Source: Megamerina dolium
Lineage: Eukaryota > Arthropoda > Insecta > Diptera > Megamerinidae
Assembly: GCA_963854835.1 (NCBI GenBank)
Contig: OY978528.1
Coordinates: 39,489,460 to 39,553,459 of the forward strand
Direction: 5' to 3'
DNA: 64,000 nt
Shown: positions 23,906 to 34,064 of the stretch, one piece after another
Layout: each line of letters begins with the position of its first letter
How positions within the stretch are numbered: the stretch's first letter is position 1
Program-made: the position numbers and the translations under genes
The notes under the pieces: generated by a model
Database searches by the model: none
Seen by the model: only the letters and a program-made list of their open reading frames with translations
What the model was told of the DNA's origin: nothing

Positions 23906-26900
23906 CAATCTCACCAACATACAGGAAGAACAAAATTTTCCCGACTCAGCCTCGGAGACCCAACCGGCTACATAGAATTCAATAGACACGGAGATACCCT
24001 ACCATATATAACAATATCCTCTCCTTTTGGTAGAGATCTCAGATTCCTCTTAGATACAGGGGCCTCCACAAGCTTTATCAACCCTGAGTATATACCCCCA
24101 GACAATCAACAAAAATGTGAGCAGGTAACAATCTCAACTGCATTCAAAAAACACACAATCAGTGAACAAATAACTCTACCAATTTTCGAAGAATTCAACC
24201 AAAGTGGTTCATTGAGGTTTCTAATATTTAAATTCCACAATTATTTTGACGGGCTCCTTGGATTAGACGCGTTAAGGTTATTAGGCGCCAAAATTGATTT
24301 AACGACTCAAACACTATCAACAATAAATGCGGTTAATGATATCAAACTTAAACCTAATTTATCATCGGGACAAATTATAATTCCTGAGAATTCAAAAATC
24401 ATAGCTAAACTTCCAGTCGACGTTCAAACCGGTGACATCTATATTAATACAATTGAACTCAAACCAGATCTCTTTCTCTCGGAAGGGCTGTATTATGCAG
24501 AAAATTGGTATAGCAAAGTAGAGTTAATCAACTACTCTCAAACCGAACAGAAACTACTCATAGAACAACCAATTAAAGTCGAAAAATATACTGCTTCAGA
24601 CTTCGTAGAATTGAATAATTTGAACTTTACCGAGGACAAGTGTCAACAAGATCTGAACATTCGCGACCTTATCAGAATTAACCACCTGAACACGGAGGAA
24701 AGCAAAGAACTAGTAAAACTTTGTAAACAATACGAAGATATAATATACAAACAAGATGAACCTCTCACGTTTAGTAATGAAATCAAACACCAAATAAGGA
24801 CATCAGATGATATCCCCACATATACTAAATCATATAGGTACCCATACATCCACAAGGAGGAGGTCCGGAAGCAAATCAGCAAAATGTTAGATCAAGGGAT
24901 CATCAGACATAGCTATTCCCCATGGAGTTCACCAGTTTGGGTAGTACCCAAAAAGAAAGACGCTAGCGGACAACAAAAATGGCGGCTTGTCATAGACTAC
25001 AGGAAAGTTAACGAGAAGACCATCTCGGATAGGTACCCGTTACCAAACATAGCAGAAATTCTGGATAAGCTCGGGAAGTGCCTTTACTTCACAACCCTGG
25101 ATCTTGCGAGCGGTTTCCATCAAATTGAAACGGACCCCAGGCATATCCAAAAGACAGCATTTACTGTCGAAGACGGACACTACGAATACGTCAGAATGCC
25201 ATTCGGGCTAAAGAACGCGCCAGCCACCTTCCAAAGAGTCATGGATAACGTATTACGAGATATTATTGGAAAAAAATGCTTGGTATATCTCGACGATATA
25301 ATAATATTCTCAACCTCACTTCAGGAACACCTGGAGAGCATTAAACTAGTGTTTGAGAAACTCCGCAAATCCAACTTTAAGATACAAATGGATAAGTATG
25401 AGTTCATGAGGAAAGAGATCGCATTCCTAGGACACGTAATAACAACTGAAGGAATAAAATCGGACCCCATGAAAATAGAAGCCATAAAAAAATATCCAAC
25501 ACCCAAAACCCGCAAGGAAATAAAAGCTTTCGTGGGACTGATAAGTTACTACAGAAAATTCATCAAGGACTTGGCGAAGTTAACAAGGCCGTTAACAAAA
25601 TACCTGAAAAAGGATGCGCAAATAATATTGGATGAAGAATACACTAAAGCAGTCGGAACCTGTAAGGATCTATTGACAAACGACCCAATACTACAACACC
25701 CGGATTTTACTAAGCCGTTTGTCCTCACCACGGATGCCAGTAACTTCGCGATTGGTGTAGTTCTGTCACAAGGACCAGTGGGCAGTGACAAGCCTATTTG
25801 CTATGCAAGTCGGACACTGTCCGATACTGAGAGTAGATATTCTACCATAGAAAAGGAGCTGCTAGCAATCGTATGGGCCACTAAATATTTCCGCCCATAC
25901 CTATTTGGAAGAAAATTTCAAATAATAACGGATCACAAACCGCTAACATGGATTATGAGTCTCAAAGAGCCAAACTCGAAACTGGTTAGATGGCGACTTC
26001 GACTCGAAGAATTCGACTATGAAGTAGTGTATAAAAAAGGAAAATGGAACACGAATGCTGATGCAGTGAGCCGTATTAAAATTGACAATCCAGACTGCAC
26101 ATACCAAGAGTTAAATACCAATGATAATGCAGACGGAACGATAATAAGCACGGCTCACAGCGCAAATGAAAATTTGAACGACGGAATTCAAATATCCGAA
26201 AAACCACTCAATGAATTCAACCTTCAGATGATACTGGAAGCAAACGATAAAGGTTCACCAATGACAGTCAAAACAATATTTAAAAACCGACAAAGGAGAA
26301 CTATAAGAAGACCAATATTCAATGAAGAGACAACAATGGAAATATTCAGAAAATTTCTACCAACTAACAGAGTCACTGCTATTTTTTCAGACGATGATAT
26401 ATTCCGAGTAGTACAGTCTGTCTTTTCCAAATATTTTTCCCACAGCGGATCATTCCGTGTCATTCGTTGTAAAGAGATTCTCCGGGATATTACATTAGAG
26501 GATGAACAAGAGCAGTTAATCCGCAATTACCATGAAAAATCGAATCACAGAGGAATAGACGAATGCTTTCTTCACTTAAAAAGAGAGATATACTTCCCGA
26601 ATATGAAGAGCAAGGTGACAAAAACCATTAATAACTGCGACAGGTGTAAAACACAGAAGTATGATAGGAATCCCCCAAAATTGCAGTACGAACAACCAGA
26701 GTTACCATTAAAACCATTAGAAATAGTTCACATAGACATATATACCATCAATAATAATCAAATCTTGACACTTATAGATAAATTCTCTAAGTTCGCTTCA
26801 GCTTTCACATTAAATGCCAGAACTAGTATAACAATTCTGAAAGCATTTAAAAATTATATTAGCCTCTACGGCATTCCGAAGAAAATCGTGTGCGACCAAG

Positions 26901-27496
26901 GATCGGAGTTTGTGGCAAATATATTCAAAGACTTCTGTAGGCAGCATGAGATTATTCTTCATTTCACGTCTTTTCAACAGATGAGCAGTAACGCACCGGT
27001 AGAAAGGCTCCATTCTACTATGACTGAAATATATAGAATAATACTCTCAACACGCAAGGAACACAAGTTGTCTACTGACCATGACGAAATGCTTACTGAA
27101 ACTCTCATAACATATAACAACGCCATCCATTCCTCGACCAAACATACTCCCTATGAACTTTTTTTTGGAAGGCCATATAAATTTCTGAAAACCTTAAAGT
27201 CTACGAATGAACACGATTATTTATCCAAGTTAAACGAATTCATTGGAAAATTATACCCAGAAATTAAGGGAAGAGTAGAAAATACTACTCGAACAAGATT
27301 AGACAACTTAAATACGACAAGAGAACCTGCGGAAGATTACAATGAAGGGGATATCGTATTCAGAAAAGAAGCTAGACGTAATAAGTTGACACCTAGATTT
27401 TCTAAACACACGATATCAAGAAATAATAAGGTTACTGTTTTGACTGTTCAAAGAAGAAAAATGCATAAAGGCAAGTTGAGAAAGAGAAATAAATGA
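23906..27496 (+). CDS. pol: Gypsy pol polyprotein (PR-RT-RNase H-IN), intact
   Basis: The frame is open from 23906 and ends at TGA 27494-27496; an internal ATG at 24212 gives 1094 codons, but synthesis would start by frameshift from gag. Protease: LLDTGAST at about 24047-24070. Reverse transcriptase: WRLVIDYRKVN, LDLASGFHQI, MPFGLKNAPATFQRVM and YLDDIIIFS (active site about 25289-25312). RNase H: TTDASNFAIG, ESRYSTIEKELLAIVWA, TDHKPLTW. Integrase: an HHCC zinc region (HEKSNHRG, NCDRCKTQK), then catalytic Asp in VHIDIYT, Asp in CDQGSEF and Glu in NAPVERLH. All expected acidic residues are present and there is no internal stop. This is the only full-length, apparently functional protein of the window. 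Confidence 0.95.
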   Translation, partial: QSHQHTGRTKFSRLSLGDPTGYIEFNRHGDTLPYITISSPFGRDLRFLLDTGASTSFINPEYIPPDNQQKCEQVTISTAFKKHTISEQITLPIFEEFNQSGSLRFLIFKFHNYFDGLLGLDALRLLGAKIDLTTQTLSTINAVNDIKLKPNLSSGQIIIPENSKIIAKLPVDVQTGDIYINTIELKPDLFLSEGLYYAENWYSKVELINYSQTEQKLLIEQPIKVEKYTASDFVELNNLNFTEDKCQQDLNIRDLIRINHLNTEESKELVKLCKQYEDIIYKQDEPLTFSNEIKHQIRTSDDIPTYTKSYRYPYIHKEEVRKQISKMLDQGIIRHSYSPWSSPVWVVPKKKDASGQQKWRLVIDYRKVNEKTISDRYPLPNIAEILDKLGKCLYFTTLDLASGFHQIETDPRHIQKTAFTVEDGHYEYVRMPFGLKNAPATFQRVMDNVLRDIIGKKCLVYLDDIIIFSTSLQEHLESIKLVFEKLRKSNFKIQMDKYEFMRKEIAFLGHVITTEGIKSDPMKIEAIKKYPTPKTRKEIKAFVGLISYYRKFIKDLAKLTRPLTKYLKKDAQIILDEEYTKAVGTCKDLLTNDPILQHPDFTKPFVLTTDASNFAIGVVLSQGPVGSDKPICYASRTLSDTESRYSTIEKELLAIVWATKYFRPYLFGRKFQIITDHKPLTWIMSLKEPNSKLVRWRLRLEEFDYEVVYKKGKWNTNADAVSRIKIDNPDCTYQELNTNDNADGTIISTAHSANENLNDGIQISEKPLNEFNLQMILEANDKGSPMTVKTIFKNRQRRTIRRPIFNEETTMEIFRKFLPTNRVTAIFSDDDIFRVVQSVFSKYFSHSGSFRVIRCKEILRDITLEDEQEQLIRNYHEKSNHRGIDECFLHLKREIYFPNMKSKVTKTINNCDRCKTQKYDRNPPKLQYEQPELPLKPLEIVHIDIYTINNNQILTLIDKFSKFASAFTLNARTSITILKAFKNYISLYGIPKKIVCDQGSEFVANIFKDFCRQHEIILHFTSFQQMSSNAPVERLHSTMTEIYRIILSTRKEHKLSTDHDEMLTETLITYNNAIHSSTKHTPYELFFGRPYKFLKTLKSTNEHDYLSKLNEFIGKLYPEIKGRVENTTRTRLDNLNTTREPAEDYNEGDIVFRKEARRNKLTPRFSKHTISRNNKVTVLTVQRRKMHKGKLRKRNK
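23933..23939 (+). promoter_or_regulatory. Candidate -1 ribosomal frameshift site (AAATTTT)
   Basis: In the gag frame the sequence reads A AAT TTT, a canonical X XXY YYZ slippery heptamer. It lies in the short overlap where the pol frame (open from 23906) and the gag frame (to 23975) run together. Slipping back one base here joins gag to protease. The GC-richer stretch just downstream could pair into a stimulator, but none was modelled. Confidence 0.6.
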
Positions 27497-27588
27497 AAAC
27501 AATTAAATATTTAAAGATATAAAGTAATAATTAAAACGGCATACACCAATTTCTGACAAATAATATTAGTAGCGCTAAGCCTAAATAT

Positions 27589-28855
27589 ATGTATTTCTTT
27601 TTTTTTCTCGCCAGACTAACAATTGGCTCCACACAATTCATCGAAATACATAACCTACCTAATAACCACACAATACTACCCTTACACCTAGGAACGTCGA
27701 GGACTATCACTAACTATACTAATCTCATTCACATAATTAAGCTCAACGATTATGAACACAATATCGCAAATATCTCCGAAACCCTCAACACACTAGAAAA
27801 CCAAACGACAAACACAAATTTATTACACATAACCAAATTAAAACTCAAGGAATTACACGACAAACTATCAACACTCATTCCAATGAAAAGATATAAAAGA
27901 GGATTAATCAACGGTTTAGGATCAGCGATAAAATTCATTACCGGTAACATGGACGCACAAGACGCCCAGGAAATTAATAAACAAATAGAAATTCTTACAC
28001 TCAATACAAACAATCAAACGTATTCCTAACTTGTCACCAGAAAAATATTCCCTATACCATGTAATTCCTCTTCCTATTAATAACACTAAACTTATAATTA
28101 CCAAACCTTTTGTAAACTATAACGCAAAGAACATACAATACCTTAACGCACCTTGCCAAAAAATAGAATCCACATACTTTTGCCTCGAATTAAAAACAGA
28201 ACCCAACACAGCGGATTCAAACTGCATTGGAAAACTAATGAGAAAGGAACCAGCTCACTGTTCACTCCAAGATGTCGGACGCATAGAATCCATCTCCCAG
28301 CCGGAACCGAACTTCATCCTATTCATTAACGCTCCAACCACTCGAATTAAATCAACCTGCAGCATCAAAGAAACAGTAATACAAAACACCGCGTTGCTGC
28401 ACTTTAAAAATTGCAACGTCGAAATAAACGGTATCACCTACGAAGATGACCACGAAATATTCTGGGATGAAACTCATGTTCCACCTCTATCCCCTAACAA
28501 GATCCAAACCAACACAACATTTGAAATACTCAACTTACAAAAACTAAAGGAATATAACTTCGAGACAGAATCAAAACTGCAAGCCTTCAAAATAGAGACA
28601 AATGTGCGGCATCACGTTACTTCAGCATCGATAACCATCCTAGTACTTACAACATTACTAATCGCAATCCTCATCCTTAGAAGACCCAACAAGGAACAAA
28701 CACTACCAACACTGCAATCTTTCGCTCCTGCCCCAATGACTTCATTATGGCCGTCGCTCTACTTTAAGGGGGGAGAAGTTACATCGTACGCTGCAACAAC
28801 TACAACGACAGCAACCCAACAACCTCCCGCTAAACCACCACGATCATCGTTTTAG
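27589..28855 (+). pseudogene. env: Gypsy env-like gene, internally deleted
   Basis: The first frame (27589-28029) starts with a hydrophobic signal-like N-terminus and contains a basic cleavage site (KRYKRG) followed by a Gly-rich fusion-peptide-like segment and a helical stretch, the layout of errantivirus envelope proteins related to baculovirus F. It stops at 28027-28029. A second frame (28031-28855) supplies the cysteine-bearing C-terminal ectodomain, a membrane segment (ITILVLTTLLIAILIL, about 28630-28677) and a cytoplasmic tail that ends inside the right LTR. The central ectodomain expected between the two is missing and the frame differs, so a deletion is inferred. No joined product can be made. 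Confidence 0.8.
28764..28776 (+). promoter_or_regulatory. Polypurine tract
   Basis: AAGGGGGGAGA immediately before the right LTR primes plus-strand synthesis in this element class. Confidence 0.85.
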
Positions 28856-29153
28856 CGATCGTTGACACTTCCGAATCAACTCATGTGCAATACCGCATTA
28901 TCAGCAATATTAACAGTTGCACAACAATAACCAGACAGGTTTCCTAGTAATTAAGCATAAGCATAATTAATAATTAAACCACTATACTTTCTTTAGAAAA
29001 GCATATTAAAATAAGTTATGAATATCAAGTTCAATTGAATAAACGAACAGTACAGTTTTGGTGTTAAAGATAATCAGTTGTGTTTCATTCAAAGCTCCAG
29101 TTGAGGAGCTAAAATATATATTTTTGGTTATTACACATATTAATAACATAAGT
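28777..29153 (+). repeat. Gypsy right LTR
   Basis: Same length as the left LTR and identical except for one C/T difference near its start. The env reading frame runs through its first 79 bases. Confidence 0.95.
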
Positions 29154-29928
29154 CGCGCATTTTCTTTTTTTTTATAATATTATTTGTTCTCACGTAATAA
29201 TATATACGTATAAGTAGACAATTAAAATTCTCATATTTAATCTTAATTGCAATATATAAATTAGTGCCGTGTCATTTGTACATTCATCTCGAATCTTTTT
29301 CTTTATAATAAAGAATATACATAAGAAACAATTCGTTTGTGATTTTCGTGCTTTTCTCCTTCCTTTTAATACGGAATTTCTTCCGATAAGGAAAATGATG
29401 AAATTCATCAAGATTTGATAGAGACATATATTTTGAACAATGGTATTGGCCACAAACGAAAGGCTTAACCATTTAAAAGGTGATAAAAAGTGTGCTGATG
29501 CAAATACAACAGCAACAGCAAGTAGCAGCAGCACCACCATCACATCAACCATAACAACAACAACAACAACAATTAACCATAAGAACAAATGCAAGAAAAT
29601 TAACAGCAGCAACGGCGACAACAACAACAAGATTTGTCATCAAGTATTGACAGCAATAATTTGATGTTGGAAAGTATGACAATAGCAAAATATATCACCC
29701 GAAATGAGCGAACTGATGGACATCACATTAGCTCAATCTCATATAAGTGGATCAAGAGAAGTGCCTCATCCACAATAACATCATCAACAGAAGAAGCGCC
29801 AGCGGAACGTCAACAACAACAAAATCCCAACACAATCTCACATGCCCAAGTAGATTTATATTTATAATTTATTATTTCTTATTTAAAAAGAACGATTAAT
29901 TAAAAATGATTTTTATTTATTTATTTAA
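29154..29928 (+). other. CAA/CAG-rich stretch with weak coding signal
   Basis: 29500-29640 is rich in CAACAG and CAGCAG and reads as Gln, Ala or Thr runs depending on frame. 29634-29867 is open on the plus strand (starts SSSIDSNNLMLESMTIAKYI, 77 codons). Another frame gives SPEMSELMDITLAQSHISG. It could be a decayed or frameshifted polyQ-rich host exon; no domain was recognised and no splice pair fits cleanly. Confidence 0.3.
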
Positions 29929-30207
29929 TATCGATAAGATTTTTCTTTCGAACGGTACCCACCTGTCGGCAAGCAATTGGCAATTCTTCCGACAGTAACA
30001 ACTTGCCATGAAAAAGCTTCTAAAGGAACTCTGTGACAAAGCTAAGAAAATGTGATGTCACAAGTGTTCTGCCGTTCGGAACCGGCTAAAATAAGTAGGT
30101 CCCTTCTAATACTGTCCCAATTTAAGACGCACAACAGTAATGGAAGAGAAGATCGGCCAATGAGCCCTTTGGGGCTTTAAGTGCAACATATTTATTTATT
30201 TATTTTT
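29929..30207 (+). mobile_element. tRNA-derived SINE, copy S3 (head missing)
   Basis: Starts at the ATCGATAAGATTTTTCTTTC block, keeps the body through GGGGCTTTAAGTGCAACATA, and ends with a (TTTA)n/T-rich tail. The tRNA-like region is absent, so this copy is 5'-truncated. Confidence 0.9.
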
Positions 30208-30219
30208 TTAATTTATTAG

Positions 30220-30269
30220 AGGTCAGGAAGCAGCCGGTAATGCAAACACATCGGTACAACTCAACCAAG
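30220..30269 (+). other. Possible 50-bp host exon
   Basis: A T-rich run and TTTATTAG (AG at 30218-30219) precede the segment, and CCAAG|GTATGAG follows it, a good donor. One frame is open and reads GQEAAGNANTSVQLNQ. The T-rich acceptor tract is largely the SINE S3 tail. The evidence is only splice-site appearance and an open frame, so confidence is low. Confidence 0.25.
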
Positions 30270-31904
30270 GTATGAGCCCACCGGCATCTCTCTAACATAT
30301 CTTTTTGTTTTATTTATTTCTGACGTTTTTTCAACTATTTTGACAGTTCCAGATCTATTGTGACTTAAAAATACTATCCAAAGTCTAGTAGAACCTAAAA
30401 ATGATTGTGACGAAGAAAATTTCATTCTGTATACGTATGATGTATATCGTAATTTTCTTTCGAATGGTTTTGACCAGTTAACGTATGTAACGATTCGCCA
30501 AACCTTTCAACAGATTTTTGCATGGAAAGTATTTCAAATTAGTCGATACTACTTTCAAGATGATCTTAACTTTAAATATAACAATGGATCGAGATGTTCT
30601 AAAAAATATAGACTCGTTACTCATTGAATGTTCGATTGGAATAAAAATATACAAAAACCATAGGTGACTTAACACCAACCTCGTTACTTCGTTACTCCGT
30701 TACTTGGTAGTTTTTTATGTGTATTTTCTTTTTATAAAATTACCGAATTTCAAAAATACATATGAAAAATTACCAAATAACGAGGTTGATGCAAAGTCAC
30801 TTTATGTTTTTTTTAAGCATACAATTTTAATATTAAAATTTTTGTATTTTATTTTGCTGCTTCTAATAAACATGTTTATTCATTCCAATTTTGCTGTTAT
30901 ACATAACACTTAATACAAATATTGGATCACTGGTAATTTCATTTGAGATAATTACTATCCTTTTTAATGATTTCGAAAAATAAAATACATAAAAAGATAC
31001 GTTAATATGTCTACATGCCCACTATAAATATAGTTAAAATTAATTATAGTATATATACTAACATTCTAACAAAATAAAAGCTGATTTTGTTGGAATGCAC
31101 CCTTAGAAAATCGTGTATATATCTTTTAAAATTAGAATTAGATGGCTATGTTCGTTTCTCTACTCATATTTGTACAAAGTAAAAAAGTGATTGCAAGAAT
31201 ATCGACAAAATGAAAATAGGTTCTTTTTTATTGATAAATGGTATTCGACAAAGTTTAAATATCTCACACATAGGTGTATATGCATGTGCTTAATTGCGTG
31301 ATGCATAGTATGCATAATTCGGTAATCAACTAAAACTGCAATGAACTTTTCTTTTATCTGATTGGTTGATCGGTTGCTATGTATGTATGTATGTAAATAC
31401 AGTCTTCACAAGAGAATAAGCAACACCGACACCATCAGCATTCATCATAGTCATAGACTACTATACTAGTACGATACGATTCCATTCAATATGGAAATCA
31501 CTGCTATTGCATTTGCTTATCTTTAGTACCTACAGCTTTAGACTAACAGAAGAGTACACTGATTGTACAACACATATGTATATGGGGAATTTGCATAAGA
31601 GTATAAATCTGTGTGTGTGTGTGTGGGTGTGTTAGTTTGCAAGCGAAACGAACTACATAGTATGTAGTAGAATTGTATAGTACGGAAGTATAAAAGTGTA
31701 TATTCATATTAGTTGTTTTAGTTGATGGTACATGTAAATAAACCATAATGATGTTTTTGGAGTACCGATGCTATCTTCATTCAATATACAATAAGCCTAT
31801 ACGTAAGAATGAATTGCTCTTTATAATTTTTTTTTCTATATTGCGATATTTTATTAAATAAATAACATACTTGTATGTACAAATAAATTAACTAATCAAA
31901 TTTG
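30270..31904. other. AT-rich stretch, nothing recognised
   Basis: Contains ATGTATGTATGTATG near 31380 and a GT/TG run at 31610-31625. No gene or transposon seen. Confidence 0.5.
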
Positions 31905-32290
31905 GTCATCACAAGGTAAGATCACGTGGCTTCGTTCGTTTAAGTCTTCGGACCAAATTTGTTTTAGCAAGTTTTGTTGCTTCCGGATTAATGTGTGCTT
32001 CTAGTCGCTCTTTATGGGTTTTGATGAATTTTGTTATCGTTGTGTGAACTGAATCAACATCTAAATCTCGGTGAAGATCAGTGTTACTAATATACCAAGG
32101 GGCATTAACGATGCTCCTCAGGACTTTGTTTTGGAATCTTTGAATTGTTTCAATATGGAGCTTTGCATCAAGGGTGATTCCAAGATATTTCGCTGAGTTC
32201 GAGCAAGGAACCTGAACGCCGTCAATATATAGAGGTAAATATCGATTATTTTTATTTGAAAAGTCAACATGGACTGGCTTGCTTTTGTTT
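31905..32290 (-). mobile_element. Jockey-type LINE fragment (RT C-terminus, internally deleted)
   Basis: Minus-strand translation gives KPVHVDFSNKNNRYLPLYID, YLGITLDAKLH, then jumps to IQRFQNKVLRSIVNAPWYIS and NTDLHRDLDVDSVHTTI. The last parts match the C-terminal region of the Jockey copy at 43846-44079 (IVNAPWYM, IHRDLNVPTI). The segment between LDAKLH and the IQRFQ region is deleted. It is a short inactive 3' remnant. Confidence 0.8.
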
Positions 32291-34064
32291 ATTTATAAAA
32301 ATGATTAAAAAAAAAAAGAAATAGTAACAAATGTAAATATTTGTATCATATTTTTTATAAACGAAACATATCTTTCCATACAATTTACTCCAGTCCCCTA
32401 CCGAATCAAATGATTAACCCGTCAGTGACTTTATTTGTATGCACTGTGATGCACGTTAGGATGCTACGTTACCAATTGAACGTATTGAGTTATTGATGAA
32501 TAATCCATGTATGTATTCGAACTTGTGTTTATTTTGTTTGCTGATTGCCATATTGATGTTGTCGCGTTTGATTTTTGTGACTTGAGAAATTTTGCTTTTG
32601 AAAATCGTTTACCAATCACTGGTTTTTATCAATCAATCACTGGTTAGTGTGCATTGTGAATGATGTAAGGGGCAAATTTTGGGTGATACAATAAATTATT
32701 TTATTGTATTTAATATTACCATGTTTAGATAGTATTGTGTCAAAAGAGATTTTTGCAAGAATCCAAGCTTGGCGAGATTTTTATAAGAACGCGGCTAATC
32801 TGAATTCTACAATCTCATCGCCACCAAATGGCGATGACATTCGTCTTTCGTGAGGAGGAGAAGGAAACCATCCGATCTGGCCTGTTTTAATTGTAAAGCT
32901 GGTAGATAGAGACGGTAAATGGAATCTATGGATTGTATATAGTACGAAGCGCTACACCTGTGTTGAGTCTACCTTTTCAGCTTTAGTGGGTGTTTCTTGT
33001 TATAAAAAACGAAAAACCAAATTATTTTTTCCATTCAACAATATAGCTTAAACTCTAAATACATATATGTGGGTATGAGATATTCTAACTAATCCTGAAA
33101 ATATCTGCAATGATTAAGAAAAGTGTTCTCATCATGCTTGACTATTCACACAAGTACTGCAGGGTACATCTACACAAAAATATTGAATTTGAAATATTTT
33201 GCCGCTTAAAATTCAATATTTTCCATGAGATATTTCCTTTTTAAGTTTCATTATTTGAAAAAAGTAATTTCTTCAAAATTTTGTTATAAAAACCGCCGGA
33301 ACATTTCGCGGCAATAAAGTCATCTCGTGAAATGGATCGAATGGTCATCAAAATTTTATGGATAGGCGCTTATATATTATTTTTAAGGAAATGTTTAAAG
33401 CCACTTGACTGCGGCGATAAACTAATATAGGTTGGTGCCTTTGAAAGACACATCATTGAAAAAAGTGGCTTGAATTTGGCCTTATCAAATTAATTTCTTG
33501 AAACCCATTTTCGCGTGTCATATATCCGCTATAACCGTTTTATGGCTTCACAATCAAGTTTAAAAAGGCGGATTATTGTTGATTTATTGCAATTCAAAGT
33601 ACTAGTTTTGTAAAAAATATTATTTTAGGCATTTGGTACTAAAAATTCTAAATGACCTAGGGCTTGAAACTGTTGAGGCACATTCTACGAGTTTAAATTA
33701 CATTTGCCGATTACGAAGAGCAGCAGTTTTGTGCCAGTATATCCTGTCGGTTTTGTGACTAAGCTCTTCCAAAAGTTGTCTCAAGGCAATCTTTGCAAGG
33801 TTCATTGGGTGTGCATGCGTTTTTTCAAGTTCTTTTTTTTTCGTTCGAAATCCCACGGCACACTTACCCGCCCAACCGACCAAGGAGCACGTAAGTATAA
33901 CGTACGAACTGGTGACCGATCAGTAACAGACCAGCTGTTCTGAGCACGCGAAGAAGTAATAGCAAGTGACTACAAACGAAATTAAAAATACAGCTACGGA
34001 CCTAATTAATCCAACAGCTGTTTATAAAACAACGTAATTACTAAAACAACATTACAAATCATAA
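32291..34064. other. Spacer, nothing recognised
   Basis: Mixed AT-rich sequence. The open frame at 33704-33943 has no recognisable content. No repeat partner in this window. Confidence 0.45.

Larger units (their letters stand above)
22411..23975 (+). pseudogene. Gypsy gag, frameshifted and interrupted by a SINE
   Basis: The ATG at 22411 opens a frame with an N-terminal polar stretch and a capsid-like segment (IPDAIKDLPRFDGNSRLLNE at about codon 71). Near 22930-22945 a one-base change moves the continuing sequence (IIELQSALCNNILLH, SFLSGLKEPLGSRIRTM) to another frame, open at 22940 onward. The C-terminal part is rich in Asn, Gln and Tyr, a nucleic-acid-binding tail with no classic CCHC knuckle, as in many errantivirus gags. 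At 23353-23714 the SINE interrupts it; gag-like sequence then resumes at 23730 and stops at 23975. The protein would form virus-like particles; this copy cannot. Confidence 0.85.
21311..29153 (+). mobile_element. Gypsy/Ty3 (errantivirus-type) LTR retrotransposon, recent but defective
   Basis: Two 377-bp LTRs (21311-21687, 28777-29153) flank gag, pol and env. The LTRs differ at only one position seen (T at 21345 against C at the matching place), so the insertion is very young. A TGGCGCAGTCGATCGGG primer-binding site (17.6/297-like) follows the left LTR and a purine tract AAGGGGGGAGA precedes the right one. The flanks CCCG and CGCG fit a 4-bp target duplication with one change. Defects: a gag frameshift near 22935, a SINE inside gag, and an internal deletion and frame change in env near 28024. 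Pol is intact. Confidence 0.95.
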
